A stretch of DNA of 64,000 nt from positions 241,954 through 305,953 of the forward strand of contig NZ_MUGS01000014.1 of NCBI RefSeq assembly GCF_002222055.1. The letters are read 5' to 3'. This stretch comes from Flavobacterium araucananum. GTDB taxonomy: Bacteria > Bacteroidota > Bacteroidia > Flavobacteriales > Flavobacteriaceae. The position numbers were made by a program, and so were the translations under genes. Positions 56,736 to 64,000 of the stretch are shown here, piece after piece. A model generated the notes under the pieces. It was given only the letters and a program-made list of their open reading frames with translations. It made no database searches and had not been told where the DNA came from. Numbering within the stretch: the stretch's first letter is position 1; every line of letters begins with the position of its first letter.

Positions 56736-58160
56736 TTACTTGGCATCAAACCATAATTTCGTGGTAAGCAAGTCTTTTCCCTGCACAGCTACTGCTGCCT
56801 GATAACTGGTTCCGTTCAACGATTGCTCTGTTCCCGGATAAAAGAAACGCGAAGGAATCTGTCCGTTCAAAACTGTAGACGGTCCGGCTGTCAAAACAGG
56901 ATAGTCAAGTCTTCTCCACTCTGTAAAAGCGTCAAGACCCTGTCCGTAAAAGGCAATCCATTTTTGTGTCCCTATCGATTTGGCATAATTTGTTGCATCA
57001 TATTTTACAATTACCTGATTTAGATAATTAGCAATAGTCGTTGTGTTGGTAATCCCAAATTGATTGAACGATGCCGTGATAGCATTTTTATAAAGTTGCT
57101 CTGCATCTCCTGCAATATACCCACGGGCTACAGCTTCAGAAAGATTGAACAACGTTTCTGAGTAAGAAGCAATTACAGCCGGTGATGCCGAAGTGAGGAA
57201 GTAGGTTCCCGGTTTTGATGTTTTGGCAAAACCCTGACTATTAGCATCACTGTTCGATAATCCGTTGCCCCCTCCTACATATTTACCTACAGTAGCATCA
57301 GATGGCAATTGTGCATAAACAGGTAAACGGGGATCAGAGAATTCATTTAGCTTATCTACCAATGTTTTCGAAATACGAAAATCATCACGGGTTTCAAACC
57401 ATGCCGAGGCTGGGTTTTGTTGTGGAGAACTGGTATAAATAAACTGAAAAGTTTCGCTGTTACTGCTTATTAGTCCTGCTGCATCGCTTGTTGCATCAAT
57501 CGCAGCCTGCTTGGCCAAAGCAGGTTCTTTGTCTGAAATTCTCAAAGCGATACGAAGGCGAAGTGAGTTTACCAGTTTTTTCCATTTCAGGATATCTCCT
57601 TTATAAGACAAATCGCCCGTTACAGTTCCGTTTGCCGGACTTAGCAACGATTGGGCTTTTTGTAAATCTTCCAGTAATCCTGTGTATACTTCTTTTTGAG
57701 TATTATAAGCCGGCGTTACTTTTAGACCTGCTTCTTTATAAGGAATACTTCCGTAAGCATCTGTCAGCAACAAAAAAGTCCAGGAACGCAGGGTGAGTGC
57801 AATTCCTTTATAATTAGAATTTGCCTGCTGATCCGTAAAATTCAAAATAGTATTCAAATCTGTAATCAGGGTTGCATATCCCGTATTCCATAAAGAAACA
57901 AATGTAGTATTAGACACATCGTATCTGTCCGGTTCTGTATATTGAATTTTAGCCCAATGCTGAACAAATAGCAAAGACGAGTTAAAATTATTATCTGATC
58001 CCCAATACAGATCAGCGCCCTGTTTTAATGATCCTGTTAAGAGATAGGGTGCCAATGGTGTTTCGGTTGCATTTGGATTTTTATTAATATCATCCAGATT
58101 GTCGCTGCAAGAAATCAGTGACACTGCAAATAGGGTTATATAAGCTATTTTTTTTAGCAT
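56736..58160 (-). CDS. SusD/RagB-like nutrient-binding lipoprotein
   Basis: A 474-residue lipoprotein with lipobox FAVSLISC and the early DNLDDINKNPN motif of the SusD-like_2 subfamily. TPR-like helices frame a ligand-binding face. It should sit on the surface and cap the SusC partner. It starts 12 bp after the susC stop, in the same operon. The substrate is not known; the leader upstream of susC suggests a sulfur link. Confidence 0.92.
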   Translation of the reverse strand: MLKKIAYITLFAVSLISCSDNLDDINKNPNATETPLAPYLLTGSLKQGADLYWGSDNNFNSSLLFVQHWAKIQYTEPDRYDVSNTTFVSLWNTGYATLITDLNTILNFTDQQANSNYKGIALTLRSWTFLLLTDAYGSIPYKEAGLKVTPAYNTQKEVYTGLLEDLQKAQSLLSPANGTVTGDLSYKGDILKWKKLVNSLRLRIALRISDKEPALAKQAAIDATSDAAGLISSNSETFQFIYTSSPQQNPASAWFETRDDFRISKTLVDKLNEFSDPRLPVYAQLPSDATVGKYVGGGNGLSNSDANSQGFAKTSKPGTYFLTSASPAVIASYSETLFNLSEAVARGYIAGDAEQLYKNAITASFNQFGITNTTTIANYLNQVIVKYDATNYAKSIGTQKWIAFYGQGLDAFTEWRRLDYPVLTAGPSTVLNGQIPSRFFYPGTEQSLNGTSYQAAVAVQGKDLLTTKLWFDAK

Positions 58161-58172
58161 GATTTCGTGTTT

Positions 58173-61100
58173 TTAAAATTTAAGATTAACATTAAGGCTA
58201 AAACTTCTGGTTGTTGGCAAGGCTAAACTCTCCAGTCCTTGTCCGTTTCCGGTATTAAAAGCCGATTCAGGATCGATATTAGGTACGTCTTTGTAGATAA
58301 AAAATAAGTTACGACCTGTAGCAGTGACACTTGCCCCTTGAAAACCAAGTTTCTTAACAAATTTTCGATCAAAATTGTAGCTCAGTTTTACTTCTCTCAA
58401 TTTTACAAAAGTAGAACTGTAAATATAAGCTTCGCTAATGTTGTAAGACGATTTGTAATATTCCTGCGCACTAATTACCTGAGTATTTGGATTTCCGTTG
58501 GCATATACCCCATTAAAAATCATACCATCATCGTATACGGTTGCACCATTTGGAGCGGCTCCTCCTGTTACCAACGTTTTTGTATTGGTGGTAACATTGT
58601 TTGGATAATAGTAATTTAATCCGCCATTTGCTGCGTCACGACCCGGAAGCGTTTGTGCCAGTACCCCTGTATAATTACCGGTTCTGTTTGTTCCTGAAAA
58701 AAGCTCCCCGCCTACACTGGCATCAACAAGAAATGAAAGTTCAATGTTTTTGTAAGTCAGTGTGTTGGTAATACCGCCAATAAAATCCGGAGTATAATGT
58801 CCTAATACTTTCTTTTGCGGATCAGCCAATGGCAGTCCATTTGTACCCACCACTATATTTCCGTTTGCGTCGCGCTGATAAGCTGTACCGTAAAGTGCTC
58901 CATAAGCTTGTCCTACAGATGCCAATACATCAACACCGCCAGAAGAAGAAATAGTGTAGTTCTTAATTTGTTTATCATAATCCAGAACATCTACTTTGCT
59001 TACATTCTTAGAATAATTTACACCCACATTCCATCTAAAATCATCCGTTTGAACCGGGTTTCCATCCAATTGAACTTCTATACCATGGTTGTTTATTTTT
59101 CCTGCATTGATCAATTGCGAATCATAACCACTTGCTGTAGTCGTTTTTATTTCCAGAATCTGGTCAAAACTATTCGTGTTATAATACGCCAGATCAAAAT
59201 GCAGTCTGTTTTTCCAGAAAGAAGATTCCAGACCTATTTCAGTAGAACGTGTCGTTTCCGGTTTCAGGTTCTCATTCAGTTTCTTTTTAGACGAAGTCTG
59301 AATTGGATTTCCGTCAAATGCAGCTTGAAAATTATAAACTGTATTCAATTGATACGGATCTGCATCGTTACCTACTTCAGACCAGCCACCACGTATTTTC
59401 AGGAAATCAAGCGTGTTGCTTTTTATATTCAAAGCATCAGACAATACTAAACTTCCACTGATAGAAGGATAAAAATACGAACGGTTACTGCTTGGCAAAG
59501 TCGATGACCAGTCGTTACGTCCCGTTACATTTAAAAACGCATAATTTTTGTAGCCTAATTGTGCCGAAGCATAGGCGCTGTATACTTTTAACTCTGAATA
59601 TAAATTCGAGGAAGTCAATGGATCTCTCGAGTTCGTCAATGTATACAAATCAGGCACAGCCAGACGTAACGCTTTTTGATAATTGTTAGAATCAGTGTGG
59701 TTACGTACATTGAACCCTGCAAGGGCATCTACACTAAAATCGTCGTTTACTTTTTTGGTATATTGCAGGATACCCTCTGTGTTTCTTTCGTCTACCGTAT
59801 AAGCATCCTCTGCATACGATCCAAAAGGAGTTCCGTTTGTACCATATTTGATCTCATATTTTCTGCGATCGTTATAATAATCTACTCCGGTGCGGAATTT
59901 AAACAAAAGACCGTCTATAATCTTTGCTTCCAGGTGAATATCTCCTATAAAACGATTACGTTGTTGACTCGTTGTATTGTAATAAGCATTCCAATACGGA
60001 TTGCTGTAATAACTGTTGTTCCAGTTTACATCTCTGTTGCTTTGAAGCTGGTCTGTATCGACCTGACGCCCAAACCACAAAAACTGAAGCATTACCCCGG
60101 CAGCACGGTTACCTGTTGGTCCCCCCGGTAAGGTTGGCGCTGTAGTCACAATATAATTACCTGTTACCCCAATTTTTATGTTTTTTGAGATTTGGTAGTT
60201 CGTGTTAATGGTAAAGTTTGTTTTGTTTACTTCACTGTTAGGTACCGTTCCTAATTGTTTTTGATTGTTTATTCCTAATCTAAAATCTGATTTCTCATCA
60301 GATTTGGCTATCGAAATACTGTTATCATAAGTAAGACCGGTATTAAAAAAGTTTTTTACATTATCAGGATGTGCCACAAATGGTACTGCTACCCCGTTCG
60401 AGTAAAACTGAGGAATAAGACGTCCGTCCATTTTAGGGCCCCAGCTTTCATCAACACCATCATTAATTCCGCCACCTTTACCATCTACATAGCTAAACTT
60501 TCCGTTTGAACCCTGTCCAAATGAATTTTGAAATTTAGGCAAAGTAGCCACTTGCGAAATGGTTATACCAGAACTAACGCTTATGCCCAGTCCGTTTTGA
60601 CCTTTTCCTGATTTTGTAGTAATAAGCACCACACCATGTGCAGCACGTGATCCGTAAAGAGCAGCAGCATTAGGTCCTTTTAGTACGGTTAATGTTTCTA
60701 TATCCTGTGGATTCAAATCGGCAATAGCATTCTTAAAATCACGTGTAGCTCCACCAACACTACCTAGCTGTGAGTTGTCTACCGGAACTCCGTCGACTAC
60801 AAACAAGGGTTGGTTATTTCCGGATATAGACGTTTCGCCACGAATAATAATACGGGAAGACCCCATATCTCCCTGCGAATTGGTGATACGTACTCCCGCC
60901 AATTTACCCGTAAGGCTGTTTAAAAAATTTGTTTCTTTTGTATCTGCCAATTGTTTGCCTTTAAGTGCTTGTGTGGTATACCCTAAAGATTTCTTTTCTT
61001 TCGAAATTCCAAGTGCGGTAACTACTACTTCAGACAATGCATTCTGTTCCTGGGTAAGATCTACGACAATCGAATTTTCATTGGCGACAATTTCGGTTTT

Positions 61101-61364
61101 TTTATACCCCATATAACTTACTATAAGCGTATAAGGAAGTTTTTGACCTGTTTGGAAATAAAATTTACCATCCAAATCTGTTACAACTCCGTGTGTAGTA
61201 CCTTTTATATTTATCGAAGCACCAATAACAGGCTCTTTTGTAACCGCATCGATTACGATTCCTTCGAGCTTGGACTGTATTAACGGTTTGGTCTCCTGAG
61301 CTTTAATCCCAACGGAAATCAACAAAATACATAACCATGCGTATCTATTTAATTTTTTTTTCAT
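58173..61364 (-). CDS. SusC/RagA-family TonB-linked outer-membrane transporter
   Basis: A 1063-residue transporter. A signal peptide (about 1-22) is followed by a carboxypeptidase-regulatory-like domain (about 35-110), a plug domain (about 115-245; RITNSQGDMGSSRIIIRGE and NPQDIETLTVLKGPNAAALYG) and a 22-stranded barrel ending NVNLKF. It imports a ligand captured by SusD, using TonB energy. The gene is preceded by an unusual leader of about 390 nt with two short ORFs, the second ending 15 nt before this start. Confidence 0.94.
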   Translation of the reverse strand: MKKKLNRYAWLCILLISVGIKAQETKPLIQSKLEGIVIDAVTKEPVIGASINIKGTTHGVVTDLDGKFYFQTGQKLPYTLIVSYMGYKKTEIVANENSIVVDLTQEQNALSEVVVTALGISKEKKSLGYTTQALKGKQLADTKETNFLNSLTGKLAGVRITNSQGDMGSSRIIIRGETSISGNNQPLFVVDGVPVDNSQLGSVGGATRDFKNAIADLNPQDIETLTVLKGPNAAALYGSRAAHGVVLITTKSGKGQNGLGISVSSGITISQVATLPKFQNSFGQGSNGKFSYVDGKGGGINDGVDESWGPKMDGRLIPQFYSNGVAVPFVAHPDNVKNFFNTGLTYDNSISIAKSDEKSDFRLGINNQKQLGTVPNSEVNKTNFTINTNYQISKNIKIGVTGNYIVTTAPTLPGGPTGNRAAGVMLQFLWFGRQVDTDQLQSNRDVNWNNSYYSNPYWNAYYNTTSQQRNRFIGDIHLEAKIIDGLLFKFRTGVDYYNDRRKYEIKYGTNGTPFGSYAEDAYTVDERNTEGILQYTKKVNDDFSVDALAGFNVRNHTDSNNYQKALRLAVPDLYTLTNSRDPLTSSNLYSELKVYSAYASAQLGYKNYAFLNVTGRNDWSSTLPSSNRSYFYPSISGSLVLSDALNIKSNTLDFLKIRGGWSEVGNDADPYQLNTVYNFQAAFDGNPIQTSSKKKLNENLKPETTRSTEIGLESSFWKNRLHFDLAYYNTNSFDQILEIKTTTASGYDSQLINAGKINNHGIEVQLDGNPVQTDDFRWNVGVNYSKNVSKVDVLDYDKQIKNYTISSSGGVDVLASVGQAYGALYGTAYQRDANGNIVVGTNGLPLADPQKKVLGHYTPDFIGGITNTLTYKNIELSFLVDASVGGELFSGTNRTGNYTGVLAQTLPGRDAANGGLNYYYPNNVTTNTKTLVTGGAAPNGATVYDDGMIFNGVYANGNPNTQVISAQEYYKSSYNISEAYIYSSTFVKLREVKLSYNFDRKFVKKLGFQGASVTATGRNLFFIYKDVPNIDPESAFNTGNGQGLESLALPTTRSFSLNVNLKF

Positions 61365-61379
61365 TACTTTCGTTTTAGT

Positions 61380-61463
61380 TTAATAAATAAGGCGAGCCGA
61401 AAATGGATTTATTCCACTCTCACTTTCCTTATAGAGATCTACAATTTCTTTAAGCTTCACCAT
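61380..61463 (-). CDS. 27-codon leader ORF immediately before susC
   Basis: An ATG-started frame of 27 residues, beginning MVKLKEIVDLY and ending NPFSARLIY, too short for most gene finders but protein-like. Its stop is 15 nt upstream of the susC ATG, so translation could be coupled by reinitiation. Its start codon lies inside the 3' arm of the hairpin at 61459-61484. It may be a regulatory leader or a small functional protein. Confidence 0.55.
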   Translation of the reverse strand: MVKLKEIVDLYKESESGINPFSARLIY

Positions 61464-61484
61464 TTCTGCTGCAACAGAAATGGT
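61459..61484 (-). promoter_or_regulatory. Leader hairpin covering the second ORF's start codon
   Basis: A perfect 10-bp stem ACCATTTCTG / CAGAAATGGT with a 6-base loop. In the minus-strand message the 5' arm begins 6 nt after the stop codon of the MKKRMCCR ORF, and the 3' arm contains the AUG of the 27-codon ORF. On the plus strand the same hairpin is followed by a T run, so a terminator for a plus-strand transcript is an alternative. Confidence 0.6.
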
Positions 61485-61490
61485 TTTTTT

Positions 61491-61517
61491 TTATCTGCAA
61501 CACATTCGTTTTTTCAT
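61491..61517 (-). CDS. Eight-codon leader peptide MKKRMCCR
   Basis: An ATG-started ORF of eight codons with two adjacent Cys codons (TGT, TGC) just before the last sense codon and a purine-rich AAAGAAAAG run right before its start. Its stop is directly before the hairpin that hides the next start. Tandem Cys codons at such a position are how cysteine-sensing leader peptides are built. Confidence 0.55.
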   Translation of the reverse strand: MKKRMCCR

Positions 61518-61758
61518 CTTTTCTTTATTTTGGATTACTATTATTTTAATTGTTCTTTACAAGATCTTAACCCTAAAACTTAAGGCTGTGTCTTATTCAA
61601 AAATTGTTGTAAATTAGGGATTGAAGAATTTTCTACAGCGACAACTCATAGGGTATAAATTACCAGATGGTTACTATCCTGTTCAAAAATGAAATTTATT
61701 CGACAGTTTTTCTTTTTTTGTATTTAACCTATTTTTAAACTCTACTAATTTGATAGAA

Positions 61759-61787
61759 CAAAAGTATGTTAAAAATATTAGTCCCAA
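61759..61787 (-). promoter_or_regulatory. Proposed promoter of the susC-susD operon
   Basis: On the minus strand TTG (61787-61785), an 18-base spacer and TACTTTTG (61766-61759) form a Bacteroidota promoter. It implies a leader of about 390 nt before the susC ATG, containing both leader ORFs and the hairpin. Confidence 0.6.
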
Positions 61788-61799
61788 AATTATAATCGT

Positions 61800-62279
61800 T
61801 TTTTTTGCAAAAAAAATGTTAATTAAAATTTTAGTAAAGTTTTAATTAACTTAAAACAAGGCAGTTAATACTTATATACATTTTTTTATTGTGTAAGATT
61901 TTTTTTAAACCAATAGGCTTAAATTAGCCGGATTTACTACGTTACAGCACTATCTCTCTAGCATTTATCTTACAAATAAGAATCAAAAATGCCGTAAACC
62001 ATTAATTTCTGTAGTAAATATGCTGAAATTAATATTGAAAACGATGCAAATATAAAAACACCATTTCTTACAAAATCAGCTCAAATTTTGTGTTAAATTT
62101 TAAAATGATATAAATCAGGTATTTGCAAAAAAATTGAAGAAATTTAAAAACATTAAGATAGTACTTACTCTTAAATTTTTACAATAATCAGATATATCTT
62201 GTTATAAATTGTAAAAATTTATAAATTGTGCTCACTATTTTATACTAATTATTAACATAAAACCTATAATAAATTTTTC
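61800..62279. other. AT-rich intergenic region
   Basis: Upstream of the proposed susC promoter, about 480 bp of AT-rich DNA runs to the WD40-like gene. I see no gene in it. It must hold the promoter for the WD40-like gene. Confidence 0.45.
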
Positions 62280-63638
62280 ATGAAGAAATTACAAGAAGCA
62301 TCAGAACGTTGGAAAAAAGAAGGTCACGAATACAAAACAGCCCTAAATGAATGGTTGGATATTATATACATCCAGAAAGAAAACCCAACCACAGATTGTC
62401 CGGAAGAACCCAGAAAAGATATGTCAGAGTATGTTTTGGAGCAATTGATCGAACATAACAAAAATGGACAGCACAAAGAATTTCGCGAACTTTTTCCTGC
62501 TGATAATGATCCGCTATCCGATGTTTTAGATGATTCGAAGTGGTACAAAGTACGAAAAGTAGCAATTCTTGATGACAATCGCATTATCGCAAAAATTGGG
62601 GATTATTATGAATGGCAGGGTGTATATACCATTCAGGATGACAAAATAACCTTATTAGATGATTTAATAGGGTTTGGTTTTAGTGAGGACAAAAAATATT
62701 TTGCAAAAGTTTACAATACCAAAATCGAGATACACGAAGGCTGGGATGGTGCAATAGTAAGCACACTTGACTTGCCGGAAAATGCTACTCTCAAACAACT
62801 TCAGTATGAAAGTATAAACGTTTTTTCTACAGGTAAACAAGTTGTATTGACTACTTATTGTGGGATATTTGTTATCAACGAAGATGGTTTTGAATTAATT
62901 CATGGAGGTCTTGACACTGATTATGAAGATGATGAAGATGAAGATGAAGATGATGAAGACGAAAACGATGATGAAGATGATGAAGACGACGAAGAATCTA
63001 AATATAAATTTCTTTACTATCCGCATGCGGCTCTTTCGCCTGATGACAAATATATTACAGTAGGGTCTCAAAATTCATCGCATATTGTACTTATGCAACA
63101 AGATCAAAAATGGGAAGAAACTGCCAATATCGAGCAGCGCTCTTCTTATCCTAACATTGCCTGTTTTAATTATAAATTTCAACCGCCTTTACTGGCATTA
63201 GGTTCTTGTCATTTTTCGCATAGCGCAACTTTAGGTGTATTGGTAGACCAAATCGAAGGCTTGAAAGCTTCCGGTTATGATATGGATAGCGAAGCACTTT
63301 TTGTTGTCGACAACAGAAGATGGATTTTTAGTATGTATCCATCTGCGAGCGGATTTTATCTTGGATCAAATGATGGTTATTTATGGCTAAAGGTAAGCGA
63401 TGAAAAATCGCATTATATACATATAGGTGGTACAATTATGTCTATTGATGTAGCTCCGGACAGGCAACATATTGTTGTAGGTACAGCATCAGGACAAGTA
63501 GTGCTGTTGCGCTGGCAAAATACTGACCCGGTCGAAAACAAAAATATTCGTATTGATCCTTACCTCATTACAAACTTACCGGTAATCGATGAAAAACGAT
63601 ACCTTTTTATGAATGGTAACGAACCTTTGATTTGGTAA
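62280..63638 (+). CDS. WD40-like beta-propeller protein with acidic insert
   Basis: A 452-residue soluble protein. The N-terminal 90 residues are helical and charged; the rest reads as propeller blades, such as VRKVAILDDNRIIAKIGD, ALSPDDKYITVGSQNSSHIVLMQQ and IDVAPDRQHIVVGTASGQVVLLRW. Between blades, about residues 214-241 are almost only Asp and Glu, encoded by repeated GAT/GAA codons. No signal peptide is present. It is probably a cytosolic scaffold; no specific function is recognised. The second palindromic element follows 20 bp after the stop. Confidence 0.78.
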   Translation: MKKLQEASERWKKEGHEYKTALNEWLDIIYIQKENPTTDCPEEPRKDMSEYVLEQLIEHNKNGQHKEFRELFPADNDPLSDVLDDSKWYKVRKVAILDDNRIIAKIGDYYEWQGVYTIQDDKITLLDDLIGFGFSEDKKYFAKVYNTKIEIHEGWDGAIVSTLDLPENATLKQLQYESINVFSTGKQVVLTTYCGIFVINEDGFELIHGGLDTDYEDDEDEDEDDEDENDDEDDEDDEESKYKFLYYPHAALSPDDKYITVGSQNSSHIVLMQQDQKWEETANIEQRSSYPNIACFNYKFQPPLLALGSCHFSHSATLGVLVDQIEGLKASGYDMDSEALFVVDNRRWIFSMYPSASGFYLGSNDGYLWLKVSDEKSHYIHIGGTIMSIDVAPDRQHIVVGTASGQVVLLRWQNTDPVENKNIRIDPYLITNLPVIDEKRYLFMNGNEPLIW

Positions 63639-63657
63639 TATTATTATATTAAAAAAT

Positions 63658-63849
63658 ACCCGTTGGGTGTAATTAATTTTAACACATAGAAACATAGCTT
63701 TTGGATCTTTAAAAAAGGCGTTTCACTTGTTTAAAATGCACATAGCCTGGCTATGTGAAAGAAATGTATTTCTTTTGGCATTCTTTTTAGCTAAAAAATC
63801 TATGTTTCTATGTGTTAAATATATATTTTTTTAATTACACCCAACGGGT
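63658..63849. repeat. Palindromic repeat element, copy 2 (MITE-like)
   Basis: A 192-bp palindrome with perfect 19-bp terminal inverted repeats ACCCGTTGGGTGTAATTAA / TTAATTACACCCAACGGGT. Inner inverted copies of AACACATAGAAACATAG and a central CACATAG-CCTGG-CTATGTG are present. Compared with copy 1 at 13233-13449 it is in opposite orientation and lacks the 26-bp insertion. No coding capacity. Confidence 0.88.
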
Positions 63850-63895
63850 TAATATTAGATTTGTATTTCTTAAGTAACCTTATCTCTTTATTACA

Positions 63896-63961
63896 ATGAA
63901 ATTGAAATTAGGATTTATTTTTATGTATTGCCTGTCGACTTTAATACTAATCATTTTTTGA
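63896..63961 (+). CDS. Small hydrophobic ORF (21 residues)
   Basis: A short frame, MKLKLGFIFMYCLSTLILIIF, resembles a lone signal peptide or membrane peptide. It may be chance or the decayed start of a secreted protein gene. Weak support. Confidence 0.2.
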   Translation: MKLKLGFIFMYCLSTLILIIF

Positions 63962-63974
63962 TGCTTTTACAGCT

Positions 63975-64000
63975 ATGAATAATTTTATTCTAATATTTTT
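63975..64000 (+). CDS. Possible gene start cut by the window edge
   Basis: ATG followed by AATAATTTTATTCTAATA reads MNNFILI with a hydrophobic start, as in a signal peptide, and remains open to the edge. It is too short to judge. Confidence 0.2.

Noticed and set aside
58338..60131. Plus-strand open frames inside susC
   Set aside because: They run antisense to the SusC barrel and show no family motifs or start signals.
61459..61488. Hairpin plus T run as a terminator of a plus-strand small RNA
   Set aside because: Possible, but no plus-strand promoter or gene lies upstream within the antisense susC region; the position at the leader ORF start on the minus strand is a better explanation. Kept as an alternative.
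1..64000. Prophage or integrative element
   Set aside because: No integrase, tRNA attachment site, phage structural genes or relaxase is visible; the VgrG and TssD genes belong to type VI secretion.

Overview
The window is AT-rich DNA from a Bacteroidota bacterium, most probably a Flavobacterium or close relative. The genus is inferred. The supporting signs are a SusC/SusD pair, a large delta-60 repeat protein with a type IX secretion C-terminal sorting domain, an orphan type VI secretion module of the Bacteroidota kind (TssD, VgrG, DUF4280 PAAR-like protein), STN-domain proteins, and promoters of the TAnnTTTG type with a TTG about 19 bases upstream. No rRNA, tRNA, CRISPR array or intact insertion sequence was found.

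Layout. 1-4.5 kb: truncated amino-acid permease, a DUF1826-like protein, and a PAP2 phosphatase/phosphoethanolamine transferase pair divergent from an OmpR-type two-component system (5.1-7.1 kb); together these look like an envelope or lipid A modification locus. 7.3-10.8 kb: AraC regulator, quinone-oxidoreductase-like MDR, SDR and a TetR repressor with three matching operators. 11.3-13.2 kb: a PL14-like polysaccharide lyase lipoprotein and a luciferase-like monooxygenase. 13.2-18.7 kb: a palindromic repeat element, an outer-membrane receptor and a divergent kinase/regulator/secreted-protein operon whose shared intergenic region carries 11-bp-phased GGTTAA repeats. 18.7-24 kb: PAS histidine kinase, YheT-type hydrolase, SDR plus AraC pair. 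24-27.6 kb: delta-60/T9SS protein. 27.8-33.4 kb: LacI-controlled sugar operon (PfkB kinase, FHS-type permease, LamB-like porin, D-tagatose/D-psicose 3-epimerase), which I read as a rare-ketohexose utilisation operon. 33.4-42.4 kb: barrel protein, LytS/LytTR system and an RND efflux operon.

43.1-52.6 kb holds an STN/surface-repeat protein and the type VI island. The island is read on the minus strand in the order tssD, vgrG, PAAR-like, a candidate membrane-entering toxin with a GIY-YIG-like C-terminus, three tandem 814-bp copies of a TPR gene (candidate immunity genes), a fourth TPR gene and a tail-membrane protein. 52.9-56.3 kb: Crp-type regulator, decayed thiolase and OB-fold genes, CocE-type hydrolase. 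56.4-61.8 kb: cold-shock protein and a SusD/SusC operon with a long leader. The leader contains an eight-codon MKKRMCCR ORF, a hairpin that buries the start of a second 27-codon ORF, and then susC only 15 nt later. This looks like a cysteine-sensing translational switch and is the most unusual regulatory feature here. 62.3-64 kb: a WD40-like protein with an Asp/Glu-rich insert and the second copy of the palindromic element.
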